Assembly (NCBI GenBank): GCA_943787485.1
Contig: CALSMP010000006.1
Location: 62,001-126,000 of the forward strand
Reading direction: 5' to 3'
DNA length: 64,000 nucleotides
From: an uncultured Luminiphilus sp.
GTDB taxonomy: Bacteria; Pseudomonadota; Gammaproteobacteria; Pseudomonadales; Halieaceae
Position numbers and translations under genes: made by a program. Shown in pieces: positions 1-9,729 of the stretch (position 1 is the stretch's first letter; the number at the start of each line of letters is the position of its first letter). The notes beneath the pieces were generated by a model. It was not told the DNA's origin and searched no databases. It saw only the letters and a list, made by a program, of their open reading frames with translations.

Positions 1-1
1 C

Positions 2-502
<501 letters not shown>

Positions 503-573
503 AACGGGTTCTGATTGCGTCCGAGGTCTTCAGTGGCTAGCATCGTCCCATAGATCGACGTAACGGGAAGGAT

Positions 574-1176
574 ATGCCACAGCCACGCTCTGAACGCCGC
601 GAACAGATCCTGCAAACGCTGGTTGTGATGCTGGAGGAGAATGCTAGCAGCAAAATTACCACCGCCAGACTGGCAGAGCGCGTTGGCGTCTCCGAAGCAG
701 CGCTCTACCGCCACTTTGCCTCAAAAACCAAAATGTTCGAAGCGCTGATCGAATTTGCCGAAGACACGCTATTTACTCGAGTGCGGCAAATAAGCGAAGA
801 AGGCTCCAGCGCCCTTATCGCCTGTGAAAGGATGCTGGCTCTGTTTCTTGGCTTTTGCGAGCGTAATCCTGGTATTGCGAGAATCCTTCATGGCGAGGCA
901 CTTGCCAACGAGGAGCCTAGGCTTCACCTTCGAGTGAGCCAAATCTACGACCGGCTTGAAACCCAGTTGAGGACTACACTAAGACAAGCAGAAAACCATG
1001 AATCTCTGCGACCACAACTGGTCCTCAACGACGCCGCGACCTTGTTGATGGCCGCTGCAGAAGGCAGGTTAAGCCAGTTTATTCGGAGCCAGTTCAAAAG
1101 ATCACCCCTCACAGGCTGGCCCGAACAATGGGCCGTACTCACGGGGGGCTTTATGCGAGAGGTTCCAACCCAATAA
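574..1176 (+). CDS. slmA: Nucleoid occlusion factor SlmA (TetR family)
   Basis: TetR-fold DNA-binding protein that, in relatives, binds specific chromosomal sites and blocks FtsZ ring assembly over unsegregated DNA. It has 200 residues, against 198 in E. coli. The helix-turn-helix lies at about residues 29-48 (TTARLAERVGVSEAALYRHF), the usual SlmA position, followed by the FASKTKMFEALIEFAE linker helix and an all-helical dimerisation domain ending in an aromatic TGW/GGF segment. The start ATG is preceded by GAAGGAT. Placement after argB and near pyrE is typical of gammaproteobacteria. The HTH and full-length similarity make SlmA much more likely than a generic TetR regulator. Confidence 0.93.
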   Translation: MPQPRSERREQILQTLVVMLEENASSKITTARLAERVGVSEAALYRHFASKTKMFEALIEFAEDTLFTRVRQISEEGSSALIACERMLALFLGFCERNPGIARILHGEALANEEPRLHLRVSQIYDRLETQLRTTLRQAENHESLRPQLVLNDAATLLMAAAEGRLSQFIRSQFKRSPLTGWPEQWAVLTGGFMREVPTQ

Positions 1177-1179
1177 ACT

Positions 1180-1830
1180 CTAGTTCCTTTGGCGCTCCAT
1201 GCTCTGCCGAAGAGCCACCACGTCTTGTAGCTGCTGAAATCGATCAATGTCCATCTGATACCCCTCATTTACCGTATCGACTTGTGCTTCCCGCTCTTCT
1301 ATCTGCCGTTCGGTGGCGTCTATTTCCGTTTTGGCAATCGCAATATAATCAAGATCTTCGATTCGGGGCTGGACCCCCAAACGCTCGCTCTCAGCAACAC
1401 GTGCCTGTGCATTTTCAACCTGCTGACGCAAGCTGCGACGATTGCTTTTAAGGATCGACACCCGGATCTTCAGGTCTCTCAACGCTCTGTCTCTTGCAGC
1501 CTCGATATCCTCAGTAGTCGAGTACCGGAGCAGCAATGACTCATCCCAAGCCTGGAGGCGCTCCTGCTCGGAAATAGCCTCGGACTCAAGCTTCCTCGCC
1601 TTGTTAGCATCCTGCTTTTCCTCCCCAGTCAGCGCTCGTGGGACAACCCGCAATACCCGGCCCGTTTCATCAAGAACCTCATAACCATGATCGATAAATT
1701 CAGCCGGCACACGCCAATCAACCACCACGATCCCCGCATCATCTTTATAACGGTAAAGATTGTCCGAATGAGCCCAAGACGCACCGAGAGCCAATCCCAG
1801 AGCCCACCATATCAGCAGACGATTAAACAC
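1180..1830 (-). CDS. DUF4124 domain protein with signal peptide and coiled coil
   Basis: Predicted exported protein of 216 residues. Residues 1-22 are a typical signal peptide (hydrophobic [14 protein letters not shown], then a polar HSD). A DUF4124-like segment follows ([37 protein letters not shown]), the short beta motif seen in many gammaproteobacterial periplasmic proteins. The rest, about residues 65-216, is charged, helical and rich in Glu, Arg and Gln, probably a coiled coil. Translation starts at a GTG that overlaps the end of pyrE by 8 bases, so the two are probably translationally coupled. It ends three bases after the convergent slmA. Function unknown; a role in the envelope is inference. 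Confidence 0.72.
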   Translation of the reverse strand: MFNRLLIWWALGLALGASWAHSDNLYRYKDDAGIVVVDWRVPAEFIDHGYEVLDETGRVLRVVPRALTGEEKQDANKARKLESEAISEQERLQAWDESLLLRYSTTEDIEAARDRALRDLKIRVSILKSNRRSLRQQVENAQARVAESERLGVQPRIEDLDYIAIAKTEIDATERQIEEREAQVDTVNEGYQMDIDRFQQLQDVVALRQSMERQRN

Positions 1831-2488
1831 CGTAGTTATCCCGATATTTCAGCATGGCATCGAGGTACTGGCGCCTGTCCCCCTGCGCAGCTAACCATTC
1901 AATGACGTCATGGAGGTTGATTACACTGATAACACGGAGGCCAAACTCTTCCTGTACCTCTTGCACCGCTGACAGCGCTCCCTGACCCCGCTCACAGCGA
2001 TCGAGCCCGATAATCACCCCTGCGGCAACAGCTCCCTGCTCAGAAATTAACTGCACGGACTCTCGTATTGCCGTTCCTGCAGTTATCACATCATCGACAA
2101 TGGCCACGTGACCTTTTAGCGGCGCACCCACAATGACACCGCCCTCACCATGGGCCTTGGCCTCCTTTCTATTAAATGCGTAGGGTATGTCTACCGCGTG
2201 ATGCAGAGCGAGCGCCACTGCCGTCGTTGAGGCCAGCGGAATGCCTTTGTAAGCGGGTCCAAACAACGTATCAGGCACCAAGTTGCAAGACACCATCGTA
2301 GCGGCATAACACGCGCCCAGAGTGGCCAGAGCCGCTCCCGTGGCGAAGGCGCCGGCATTGAAGAAGTAGGGGCTGACCCGCCCGGACTTGAGCTCAAAAT
2401 CGCCAAACTTCAACACATCACAACGCACCGCCAAATCGATGAACGCCTCGCGCGCCTCTGACTGACTGAAAGCCCCCTCGCTATCCAC
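1823..2488 (-). CDS. pyrE: Orotate phosphoribosyltransferase
   Basis: Transfers a phosphoribosyl group from PRPP to orotate, giving OMP in pyrimidine synthesis. It has 221 residues. [19 protein letters not shown] (about 28-46) is the N-terminal signature, [13 protein letters not shown] (105-117) the mobile catalytic loop, and [13 protein letters not shown] (128-140) the PRPP-binding motif. The start is GTG at 2486-2488, chosen because AGGAG lies six bases upstream; the protein is then a few residues longer at the N-terminus than E. coli PyrE. The gene is divergent from the Crc-like gene, the same pyrE-crc neighbourhood as in Pseudomonas, and overlaps the DUF4124 gene downstream. Confidence 0.95.
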   Translation of the reverse strand: MDSEGAFSQSEAREAFIDLAVRCDVLKFGDFELKSGRVSPYFFNAGAFATGAALATLGACYAATMVSCNLVPDTLFGPAYKGIPLASTTAVALALHHAVDIPYAFNRKEAKAHGEGGVIVGAPLKGHVAIVDDVITAGTAIRESVQLISEQGAVAAGVIIGLDRCERGQGALSAVQEVQEEFGLRVISVINLHDVIEWLAAQGDRRQYLDAMLKYRDNYGV

Positions 2489-2624
2489 GCGAATCTCCTG
2501 GCTCTACCATTTCTGCCACCCCTACAGACCTCCTGCCACACTCATGATTCTTTCTACCGAGAAACCGTGGCGTCCGACGCCTTATATCTCCTATCATATC
2601 GGGCTTGTATTGGCAGGGCTAGCA

Positions 2625-3386
2625 ATGAGAGTTATCAGTTTAGTGGTTGAGGGTTTAGAGCGCGCTAACGAGGAGGGCTTAATGTCGTGGCTGCTTGCTC
2701 AAGATGCCGACGTAATTTGCCTCCAAGACACCCGTTGCTCAGAGTACTCGCTTAAAGACAACAGCTTTTTCCCACGTGAATATAATGCTTATTTTTTAGA
2801 TAACTTTGTCGACCATCGCATCAACGGTGTCGCCATTTATTGCAAAACCCTTCCCAAAGCCATTATGACAGGCCTAGGCTTTGTCAATTTTGACGATAAG
2901 GGCTTATACATACAGGCAGATTTTCAGAACCTCAGCATAGGCTCGCTATTAATGCCCTCTGGAGTCGGCAGTGACCAGGCAATGAATACCAAACTCAAAT
3001 TTATGGACTTGCTTGGCGGACACTTACAGAAAGTCAAAAATAAGCGGCGAGATTTTATTCTTTGCGGTGGCTGGGAGCTCGCCTGCAAATCCATAGACGT
3101 TGAGGAAGCCGGCAACCGCATGGACATACCGGGCTTTAGTACCATTGAGCAAGATTGGCTGAACACGCTTTATAAAACCGGTTACTGCGACGCCTTTCGG
3201 TCGTTAAATTCAGACGCCGATGAATTCAGCTGGTGGCCGGAGGGTGACGATGCAGGTGCGTTGCGAACCGACACACAGGTTGTATCCATAGCGCTGTGCA
3301 ATCGAGTTGACAGTGCATCGATTTACACCGCTGATGCATTCTCGGGTCACGCTCCCGTGATCATCGACTACGACGTCGATATGTAA
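2625..3386 (+). CDS. crc: Crc-like catabolite repression control protein (degenerate exonuclease III fold)
   Basis: Member of the endonuclease/exonuclease/phosphatase fold resembling Pseudomonas Crc, the partner of Hfq in translational repression of catabolic mRNAs. It has 253 residues from ATG 2625 (Crc is about 259). The start was chosen by alignment, since MRVISLVVEGL matches the Crc N-terminus; the frame is open back to an ATG at 2544. Shared blocks are LLAQDADVICLQDTR, ITGLGF-like MTGLGF, DFILCGGWELA, FSWWPEGDD and a final SGHAPVIIDYD. Nuclease residues are eroded: the N-terminal Asn is Val7, the metal-ligand Glu is Asp35, the D-x-N motif is GGWEL, and the last D-H pair is G-H. Location between pyrE and rph also matches Pseudomonas crc. 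Confidence 0.82.
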   Translation: MRVISLVVEGLERANEEGLMSWLLAQDADVICLQDTRCSEYSLKDNSFFPREYNAYFLDNFVDHRINGVAIYCKTLPKAIMTGLGFVNFDDKGLYIQADFQNLSIGSLLMPSGVGSDQAMNTKLKFMDLLGGHLQKVKNKRRDFILCGGWELACKSIDVEEAGNRMDIPGFSTIEQDWLNTLYKTGYCDAFRSLNSDADEFSWWPEGDDAGALRTDTQVVSIALCNRVDSASIYTADAFSGHAPVIIDYDVDM

Positions 3387-4118
3387 TTACCGCGCGAGTG
3401 CCGAGCGTTGCGCGGCGACAATTTCAGCGCCTGCTTTTTCCGCCAGATCAAGCATTTCGGAAAGCGCACCGCGATCAAAAGTTGCTCCCTCCGCGGTACC
3501 CTGTACCTCAATCAGGCCGCCGCCCTCCGCCATAACCACATTGACGTCACTATCCGCGGTCGAGTCTTCCGCGTAGTCCAAATCAACCACTGGCTGGCCG
3601 CGCCAGATACCGACTGATACCGCCGCAACCAAGTGACGCAGCGGGTCTGTTGTGAGTTTCTTTTCTCGCTGCAGTCCATTGATAGCATCGACGACGGCAA
3701 CACAGGCTCCAGAGATGGACGCTGTACGCGTACCCCCGTCTGCCTGAATAACATCACAGTCTATTTGGAGGGTATTTTCTCCAAGAGCGCTCAAATCTAT
3801 GGCCGCTCGAAGTGAGCGGCCAATCAAGCGCTGTATCTCTACCGTGCGGCCCGATTGTTTGCCCCGGGCCGCCTCCCTATCCATACGTGAGCCTGTTGAG
3901 CGTGGCAGCATGCCGTATTCTGCTGTGAGCCACCCCTGCCCCTTACCCCGCAAAAACCCTGGCACCCCTGGGCTAATGCTCGCCGTGCAAATAACCCGCG
4001 TCCGCCCGAATGACACCAATACCGAGCCCTCGGCATGACAGGTGAACTGCCGTGTGAACTCAAGCGCGCGGAGTTCATCAAACTCGCGACCACTCGGCCT
4101 TTTGTCAAACTGAGACAT
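3387..4118 (-). CDS. rph: Ribonuclease PH
   Basis: Phosphate-dependent 3'-to-5' exoribonuclease that trims tRNA 3' ends and takes part in rRNA turnover. It has 243 residues, close to the family norm of about 238-240. The N-terminal [11 protein letters not shown], the phosphate-binding [15 protein letters not shown], the core [18 protein letters not shown] and the acidic [18 protein letters not shown] (metal ligands) are all present. The gene converges on the Crc-like gene with no gap and is divergent from yicC, separated by 118 bases. Unlike the frameshifted rph of E. coli K-12, this copy is intact. Confidence 0.96.
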   Translation of the reverse strand: MSQFDKRPSGREFDELRALEFTRQFTCHAEGSVLVSFGRTRVICTASISPGVPGFLRGKGQGWLTAEYGMLPRSTGSRMDREAARGKQSGRTVEIQRLIGRSLRAAIDLSALGENTLQIDCDVIQADGGTRTASISGACVAVVDAINGLQREKKLTTDPLRHLVAAVSVGIWRGQPVVDLDYAEDSTADSDVNVVMAEGGGLIEVQGTAEGATFDRGALSEMLDLAEKAGAEIVAAQRSALAR

Positions 4119-4236
4119 CCAACACTCTCCTTCCTGGGCCGCGCCGGGCTGGAGGCATCCCTGCGGCTTTCATACTGGTAGACTACCCCAGTTTCTATTT
4201 TTGAATTAGCGTCACCGGTATAAATAAGAGGTTACT

Positions 4237-5100
4237 GTGACACAGAGCATGACGGGCTTCGCCCGCGGCAGTGTAACAACAGGTGAGATGACTATCACGG
4301 TTGAGTTGCGCTCCGTAAATAATCGCTTTCTTGACTTGCACATTCGCTGCCCTGAGTCACTGCGGGTTTTCGAACAGCCGTGGCGACGAAAAATTGGCGA
4401 GCAGATCCACCGCGGTAAAGTGGAGCTCCACATAAAACTGAATGACCAAACCGACAATCGCTTGGCAGAAATAGATAGCGAAGGATTGTCTCGGCTGCAC
4501 AAAATGCTCGATCAAGTCGCACGCGTGATTCCCGACACCACCGCTCCCGACCAGCTGTCGGTACTGGCCGCACCCGGCGTGTTATTGAGCGCAATGATCG
4601 ACGAGGATGCGTTGGGCCAATACGTCGCAAAGGCGCTCGATCAGGCCTTGTCACAGCTCGTTGTCAATCGCCGAGAGGAGGGCGCGGTACTTGCAACCGT
4701 TGTTCTTGACCGGGTTGCAACGATGCGGGAGTTGCTCGACCTGCTAAAAGCCAACCTGCCTATTCTGCGCGAACAACAGGAGCAACGGATTCTGCATCGA
4801 CTGGCCCAAATAGACGTTGAACCCGACGCCAAGAGGCTGGAGGAAGAACTCGTCTACAGCGCGCAAAAATCCGACGTAGAAGAAGAGCTTGATCGACTTG
4901 ACGCCCATCTAAACGCAATTGAAAAGGCGCTGCAGGGCAGCGCTCCCTGTGGCAGACGGCTTGATTTTTTAATGCAAGAACTCAATCGAGAGGCCAACAC
5001 CTTGTCCTCCAAAGCCACCGCATTGTCGACCACTGAAACCGCGGTAGAATTTAAGGTGCTTATCGAACAAATGCGTGAGCAAATCCAAAATATTGAATAG
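4237..5100 (+). CDS. yicC: YicC family endoribonuclease/stress protein
   Basis: Full-length YicC/YloC protein of 287 residues. E. coli YicC has been linked to RNA decay as an endoribonuclease or adaptor in sRNA turnover. The signature N-terminus MTQSMTGFARG, the block VELRSVNNRFLDLHIR and the C-terminal CGRRLDFLMQELNREANTLSSKA are all present. The start is GTG at 4237, supported by AAGAGG ten bases upstream and alignment of the N-terminus; an ATG four codons later would also give a usable protein. The stop lies 34 bases before the gmk start, and the yicC-gmk-rpoZ-spoT order points to co-transcription. Confidence 0.92.
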   Translation: MTQSMTGFARGSVTTGEMTITVELRSVNNRFLDLHIRCPESLRVFEQPWRRKIGEQIHRGKVELHIKLNDQTDNRLAEIDSEGLSRLHKMLDQVARVIPDTTAPDQLSVLAAPGVLLSAMIDEDALGQYVAKALDQALSQLVVNRREEGAVLATVVLDRVATMRELLDLLKANLPILREQQEQRILHRLAQIDVEPDAKRLEEELVYSAQKSDVEEELDRLDAHLNAIEKALQGSAPCGRRLDFLMQELNREANTLSSKATALSTTETAVEFKVLIEQMREQIQNIE

Positions 5101-5134
5101 GGTGAGGCGGCCTCTTATCGTGCCAGAAACGACC

Positions 5135-5746
5135 ATGGGTAATCTATATACCGTGTCCGCGCCAAGCGGCGCCGGAAAGACCTCGCTGGTCCGGGCGCTG
5201 ATTGAGCGGCGTCAGGACTTGGTAGTGGCGGTTTCGCACACAACCCGCCCCCAGCGGCCAGGGGAAGAGAACGGCGTGAACTATCACTTCGTGGACCGGC
5301 CAACCTTTGAACACTCTGTGGCAAGCGGGCAGTTTTTCGAGTGGGCTGAAGTTTTTGGGAACCTCTACGGAACTGGCCGCGCCGAGGTGGAATCTCGGCT
5401 GCAGCAGGGGCTCGATGTGATTTTGGAAATTGATTGGCAAGGGGCGCAACAGGTCAAACTAGCTGTACCCGGTAGCTGCGCGATCTTTATCGTACCGCCA
5501 TCGCTGGAGTCACTACGCGAACGTCTGACGGGACGCGGTCAGGACGACAGCAACACCATTGAGCGCCGGATGGCAGACGCTAAAAATGAGCTCGCGCACT
5601 GGCGTGATGCCGACTTTATTGTACTCAATGACGACTTCGACCGCGCTCTTTTAGATCTCGAGAGTATTATTAGAAGCCAGCATTTACGTCGTGATCACCA
5701 GGCAAACCGTCTTGCTGACACCCTGTCCGAATTGGGTTCAGGCTAG
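5135..5746 (+). CDS. gmk: Guanylate kinase
   Basis: Phosphorylates GMP to GDP, needed for GTP and (p)ppGpp supply. It has 203 residues from ATG 5135. The P-loop is SAPSGAGKTS at residues 8-17, the GMP-binding region follows (VSHTTRPQRPGEENGVNYHF), with LEIDWQGAQQV and the lid segment RLTGRGQDD after it, ending in VLNDDFDRALLDL. The frame remains open upstream to 5075, overlapping yicC, but that extension has no family similarity; a GTG at 5120 is a second possible start. It sits just upstream of rpoZ and spoT, a common gammaproteobacterial arrangement joining GTP supply to alarmone synthesis. Confidence 0.95.
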   Translation: MGNLYTVSAPSGAGKTSLVRALIERRQDLVVAVSHTTRPQRPGEENGVNYHFVDRPTFEHSVASGQFFEWAEVFGNLYGTGRAEVESRLQQGLDVILEIDWQGAQQVKLAVPGSCAIFIVPPSLESLRERLTGRGQDDSNTIERRMADAKNELAHWRDADFIVLNDDFDRALLDLESIIRSQHLRRDHQANRLADTLSELGSG

Positions 5747-5859
5747 GCATTTTTCACATCACCCCTTCCCGGATGATATGCGTTACACTATCCGGCTCGG
5801 CGTAGCCGGGGAATATCGTTAGCAATCATGCACTGCGCAACACTGAAAGAGATACCATC

Positions 5860-6117
5860 ATGGCACGAGTAACCGTTGAAGACTGCCTCGACAATGTAGA
5901 CAACCGATTTGAGCTGGTTATGCTCGCTTCCAAGCGTGCCCGCCAAATTGCCATTCAGGGAAAAGATCCCATGGTCGATGAAGAGAGCGACAAGCCCACC
6001 GTGATCGCCCTCCGAGAAATAGCCGAGGGAATGGTAACCCCTGAGCTGATGGCTCGCGAAACCGAAATCGAAGCTGAAGAGGAGTTAGCAGCGAGCTTCG
6101 AAACACCACTTTATTAA
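5860..6117 (+). CDS. rpoZ: RNA polymerase omega subunit
   Basis: Small subunit that assists assembly of RNA polymerase and forms part of a (p)ppGpp-binding site with beta-prime. It has 85 residues (E. coli 91). The conserved core [29 protein letters not shown] opens the protein, followed by the [14 protein letters not shown] helix and a short acidic tail. ATG 5860 follows GAAAGAGAT. A small inverted repeat (CCGGCT/AGCCGG, 5792-5809) lies in the 113-base gap after gmk but has no T-tract, so read-through from gmk is likely. spoT begins 18 bases downstream. Confidence 0.94.
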   Translation: MARVTVEDCLDNVDNRFELVMLASKRARQIAIQGKDPMVDEESDKPTVIALREIAEGMVTPELMARETEIEAEEELAASFETPLY

Positions 6118-6135
6118 GGCCGCCGAGCGAGCGCT

Positions 6136-8355
6136 GTGGTCACAAGCACCCTACAGGTTCTCAGCGGCTCGCTCACAGATGTCACCGCGCGGCTCTTGCT
6201 GCGCAGCCCCGCAGAAATCCATCCTCAAGGCGCGGTCCCTACAGACAGCGCGCTAGCGCTGTTCGAAAAAAATCTCCAGAAATACCTGACATCTGATCAG
6301 GTCGTGCAGGTGAAGCGCGCGTATTTTTTTGCAGAGCAGGCGCATTACGGTCAGGTGAGACGCAGCGGTGAGCCATACGTTACGCACCCTCTGGCAGTTG
6401 CCGGCGTGCTGGCAGAGATGCACATGGACCATCAAAGCCTCATGGCAGCACTTCTGCATGACACCATTGAAGATACGGGCGTCACCAAAGATGACATTGG
6501 CGCTCAATTTGGTCCAGATGTCGCGGAACTGGTTGACGGGGTGAGTAAACTGACCCACATCGAGTTCGATAGCGTCGAGCTCAAACAGGCTGAAAATTTC
6601 CAAAAGATGGCGCTTGCCATGGCCCGTGATATTCGTGTCATTTTGGTAAAGCTCGCCGATCGACTACACAACATGCGCACGCTGGGCGTCCTCAATCGGG
6701 ACAAAATGCGCCGCATTGCGCTGGAGACTCTCGAGATCTATGCCCCAATAGCAATGCGCCTGGGCATGAACAATGTGCGAATGGAGTTTGAGGATCTCGG
6801 CTTCAAAGCGCTCTACCCCATGCGGGCGCGGCGCATTCAGGCGGCTATACAAAAATCCCGGGGTAACCGAAAAGCGCTGGTCGAACAAATAAAAGAACAG
6901 ATCGAGTCGCTACTGATAAAAGAGGGGCTCCGCGTCGAAGTGCAGGGCCGCGAAAAGCACCTCTATAGCATCTATTCAAAAATGCGGGCGAAGCGAAAGT
7001 CCTTTTCCGAAATTATGGATATTTTCGCGTTCAGAATCATTGTCGACTCAGTTGACGCCTGCTACCGCACCCTGGGGGCCGTTCACAGCCTCTACAAACC
7101 CGTCCCCAAAGAGTTCACGGACTACATCGCTATTCCCAAGGCCAACGGTTATCAATCCCTGCATACCGTGCTTAAAGGCATGCACGGCGTTCCAATCGAA
7201 ATACAGATTCGAACCCACGAAATGGAGGATATGGCCAACAACGGAATCGCCGCGCACTGGCTTTACAAGTCCAATGGCGGCTCAACCAGCGCTTCGCATA
7301 CCCGGGCTCGGGAGTGGGTTCAGGGGTTGCTCGAAATGCAGCAACGCGCAGGCAATCCGCTTGAATTTATTGAAAGCGTGAAAATGGACCTATTCCCAGA
7401 TGAGGTTTATGTCTTTACGCCTAAGGGTGACATCATGGAATTGCCGCGGGGTGCCACTGCCATCGACGCCGCTTATGCGATTCACACCGACATAGGCAAT
7501 CGCTGTGTTGCTTGCCGAATTGATCGGCGCCTTTCACCATTATCGGAGCCTTTGGAAAGCGGCCAAACCATAGAGATTGTGACTTCCCCCAGCGGGCGCC
7601 CTAACCCCGACTGGTTTAACTACGTGGTAACGGCGAGAGCTAGAACCCATATTCGGCACTTTCTCAAGGATCAGCGGCGAGAGGACTCTGTTGAGTTGGG
7701 GCACAATCTACTCAACAAGGCGCTGATGCCCTACAACGTCCGCCTTGATGGAATCGATAACGAGTTAATGTCCCAGACACTTACCAAGTTTGGTAAGGCT
7801 GATCAGCAAAGCCTGTTCGTGGATATTGCTCTTGGCAATTTGCTCCCTAACATTATCGCTAGCCGCCTCGCGGGCGCGAATGCAGGGCCTGTCGATCCAG
7901 CGGACATAGAGGCTGTCGCTATTCGAGGAACAGAAGGCTTTGTCGTAACCTACGCCAAGTGCTGTTGCCCACTCCCGGGCGACCCCATTGGCGGTTATCT
8001 GAGTGCCGAAAAAGGGCTGGTAGTCCACCGAGAAAACTGTGCCAATCTGCTAGAAATGCAAGATCAGCCAGAACGCCTGATGACCCTTCGATGGGATGAC
8101 GAGGTTCAGGGCGCCTTCCCTGTCGGCATGCGGCTAGAAGCCGTCAACGCGCGAGGTCTCATCGCGGTGGTGGCCACGCGGCTTAACGCCATCGGTATGA
8201 ATATCGACCGAATCTCAACGCAAGACAAAGACATTCAATACACCTATGTCGATATTGAGCTCCAAGTGAATAGCCGAACCCATCTAGCCAGAATTATGAA
8301 ACGGTTGAGGACCGTTGAGGGTGTTCGCCGAGTAGTCCGCACCGCTAGGCGATAA
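6136..8355 (+). CDS. spoT: Bifunctional (p)ppGpp synthetase/hydrolase SpoT
   Basis: RelA/SpoT protein that makes and degrades (p)ppGpp, the stringent-response alarmone. It has 739 residues. The hydrolase domain carries the HD pair at about 108-109 and ED at 112-113 (LLHDTIEDTG). The synthetase domain follows, with MDIFAFRIIV, DYIAIPKANGYQSLHT and EIQIRT blocks. Then come a TGS domain (DEVYVFTPKGDIMELPRGATAIDAAY), a helical/zinc-finger-like segment with CCCPLPGDPI, and a C-terminal ACT domain. An intact HD motif argues for SpoT/Rel rather than RelA. The GTG start gives roughly 40 more N-terminal residues than E. coli SpoT; no in-frame ATG offers a shorter start, so the exact start is uncertain. 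Confidence 0.95.
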   Translation: MVTSTLQVLSGSLTDVTARLLLRSPAEIHPQGAVPTDSALALFEKNLQKYLTSDQVVQVKRAYFFAEQAHYGQVRRSGEPYVTHPLAVAGVLAEMHMDHQSLMAALLHDTIEDTGVTKDDIGAQFGPDVAELVDGVSKLTHIEFDSVELKQAENFQKMALAMARDIRVILVKLADRLHNMRTLGVLNRDKMRRIALETLEIYAPIAMRLGMNNVRMEFEDLGFKALYPMRARRIQAAIQKSRGNRKALVEQIKEQIESLLIKEGLRVEVQGREKHLYSIYSKMRAKRKSFSEIMDIFAFRIIVDSVDACYRTLGAVHSLYKPVPKEFTDYIAIPKANGYQSLHTVLKGMHGVPIEIQIRTHEMEDMANNGIAAHWLYKSNGGSTSASHTRAREWVQGLLEMQQRAGNPLEFIESVKMDLFPDEVYVFTPKGDIMELPRGATAIDAAYAIHTDIGNRCVACRIDRRLSPLSEPLESGQTIEIVTSPSGRPNPDWFNYVVTARARTHIRHFLKDQRREDSVELGHNLLNKALMPYNVRLDGIDNELMSQTLTKFGKADQQSLFVDIALGNLLPNIIASRLAGANAGPVDPADIEAVAIRGTEGFVVTYAKCCCPLPGDPIGGYLSAEKGLVVHRENCANLLEMQDQPERLMTLRWDDEVQGAFPVGMRLEAVNARGLIAVVATRLNAIGMNIDRISTQDKDIQYTYVDIELQVNSRTHLARIMKRLRTVEGVRRVVRTARR

Positions 8356-8388
8356 CCTTTGCACCGCTGACATCTTGAGGAGAATGTC

Positions 8389-8772
8389 TTGTCCAATCGA
8401 GCTATCATTTCTACCGATGCCGCCCCTGCGGCTATCGGCCCCTACTCACAAGCTATCAAGGTTGGTAACACTGTTTGGATTTCGGGACAGATACCGCTTG
8501 ATCCGGAAACTATGGAGCTAGTACCCGGAGGCATCGAGGCAGAAGCCACACGTGTCTTTCAAAATCTTGCAGCGATTGCAAAGGCGGCAGGGGGATCTCT
8601 AAACGATGCCGTGAAGATCAATATCTCCATAACGGACCTCGATAATTTTGGTACTGTAAACACCATCATGGCCAGTTTTTTCGAGGAGCCTTATCCCGCC
8701 AGAGCCTGTGTTCAGGTAGCGGCCTTGCCGAAGGGCGTCGGGATAGAGGTAGAGGCTATCCTCTGCATCTAG
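8389..8772 (+). CDS. ridA: RidA family enamine/imine deaminase
   Basis: RidA hydrolyses reactive enamine and imine intermediates released by PLP enzymes such as threonine dehydratase. It has 127 residues, the standard length. The protein shows AAPAAIGPYSQAIKVGNTVWISGQIPLDP at the start, the central TRVFQNLAAIAKAAGGSLND block, and the conserved tail EEPYPARACVQVAALPKGVGIEVEAI containing the catalytic-site Arg. The start is TTG at 8389, decided by GAGGAG six bases upstream; a nearby ATG at 8384 is out of frame. It follows spoT by 33 bases, the same order as in Pseudomonas. Confidence 0.94.
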   Translation: MSNRAIISTDAAPAAIGPYSQAIKVGNTVWISGQIPLDPETMELVPGGIEAEATRVFQNLAAIAKAAGGSLNDAVKINISITDLDNFGTVNTIMASFFEEPYPARACVQVAALPKGVGIEVEAILCI

Positions 8773-8803
8773 CCACAAGGCTACAGCAGATCGTAGAGGG
8801 CCC

Positions 8804-9670
8804 CTAGCTCGACTTAGAGGCCTTCAGCCCGCCATAGCCAGCGCGATAATCCGGATAGCGAAAAGTGAATCCCGCTGCTTTTAATCGGCTGTTGTCGCAG
8901 CGTCGATTACCCCTTTCACCACCATGGCTTTCTGCGGCGCTTGCAGCGTAAGGGACGCCGATCTGTTCAGCAAGCCAACGTTCTACATCGCTCATCCGCG
9001 CTGGTAAATCGTCGCTTGCCACGAAAATTCCGTCCAAGGGGTTTTTGGCCTCCGCTTGCAAGAAGGCAAACTCTATCGCCGTAGCAATGTCATCTCGATG
9101 GATCCGGTTGCTATAGCGGTCTCCTGCTTGGCTAAACAAACCCTGGGCTATGCGAGACACCAAATGACCCTGCGGCGAGCCATCGTACAGCCCGCTTGCT
9201 CGAAATACTGTAGCCCTAGAAATCAGCGCTAAAAAGATTTTTTCGGCCTCGATAATCGAACTAGCAAAGGGGTCATTGGTGGCCAATGCTGAGGTTTCGT
9301 CTACCCAATTGCCAGAGGTTTCAGCAAACACACGCGTTGATGACACGAGAACACCGCCCCTGAGAGATTCAGCGGCGCCAATCTCTGCGATTGAGCTCAT
9401 CGCACCGGAAAAACCCCGCCGATAACCCTGTTCATCCCGTGATGCAGGCGTCGGTGTAAACAATAGATAGTCCGGCTTTACATCGGCGAGCGAAGCCAAA
9501 CCCCCGTCGGTGGTGTAATCGCCGGCGAAAGCCTGAAACATACCGGGCAAGTTTTCAGGCTGTCTGCGCAGGGCACTAATGTGCCATCCGCGTGCAGAGA
9601 GGCCACGCCCTACGCGCGTACCAATGTCGCCACAGCCGACAATAAGAAGATGTGGGTTTGTCACGGCCAT
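8804..9670 (-). CDS. NAD(P)-binding epimerase/reductase, YeeZ-like (extended SDR)
   Basis: Rossmann-fold protein of 288 residues of the extended short-chain dehydrogenase superfamily. The nucleotide-binding motif is VGCGDIGTRVG near residues 10-20, an acceptor-strand segment ALRRQPENL follows, then a beta strand VLVSSTRVFAET typical of NAD-dependent epimerases. A segment STRVFAETSGNWVDETS and later DIATAIEFAF support the YeeZ-type subgroup. No clear Y-x-x-x-K catalytic pair is visible at the usual place, so catalytic activity is uncertain. The gene converges on ridA and is divergent from recG with 59 bases between start codons. Substrate unknown. Confidence 0.75.
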   Translation of the reverse strand: MAVTNPHLLIVGCGDIGTRVGRGLSARGWHISALRRQPENLPGMFQAFAGDYTTDGGLASLADVKPDYLLFTPTPASRDEQGYRRGFSGAMSSIAEIGAAESLRGGVLVSSTRVFAETSGNWVDETSALATNDPFASSIIEAEKIFLALISRATVFRASGLYDGSPQGHLVSRIAQGLFSQAGDRYSNRIHRDDIATAIEFAFLQAEAKNPLDGIFVASDDLPARMSDVERWLAEQIGVPYAASAAESHGGERGNRRCDNSRLKAAGFTFRYPDYRAGYGGLKASKSS

Positions 9671-9729
9671 TACTCTTAGCCCAAAAGTGTGGGACAGTAT
9701 GCCAGTGTCAGAGCTTGCGCGAAAAGTGA

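Noticed and set aside
5792-5809. CCGGCT/AGCCGG hairpin between gmk and rpoZ as a terminator
   Set aside because: No T-tract follows and the genes are normally co-transcribed; probably chance.
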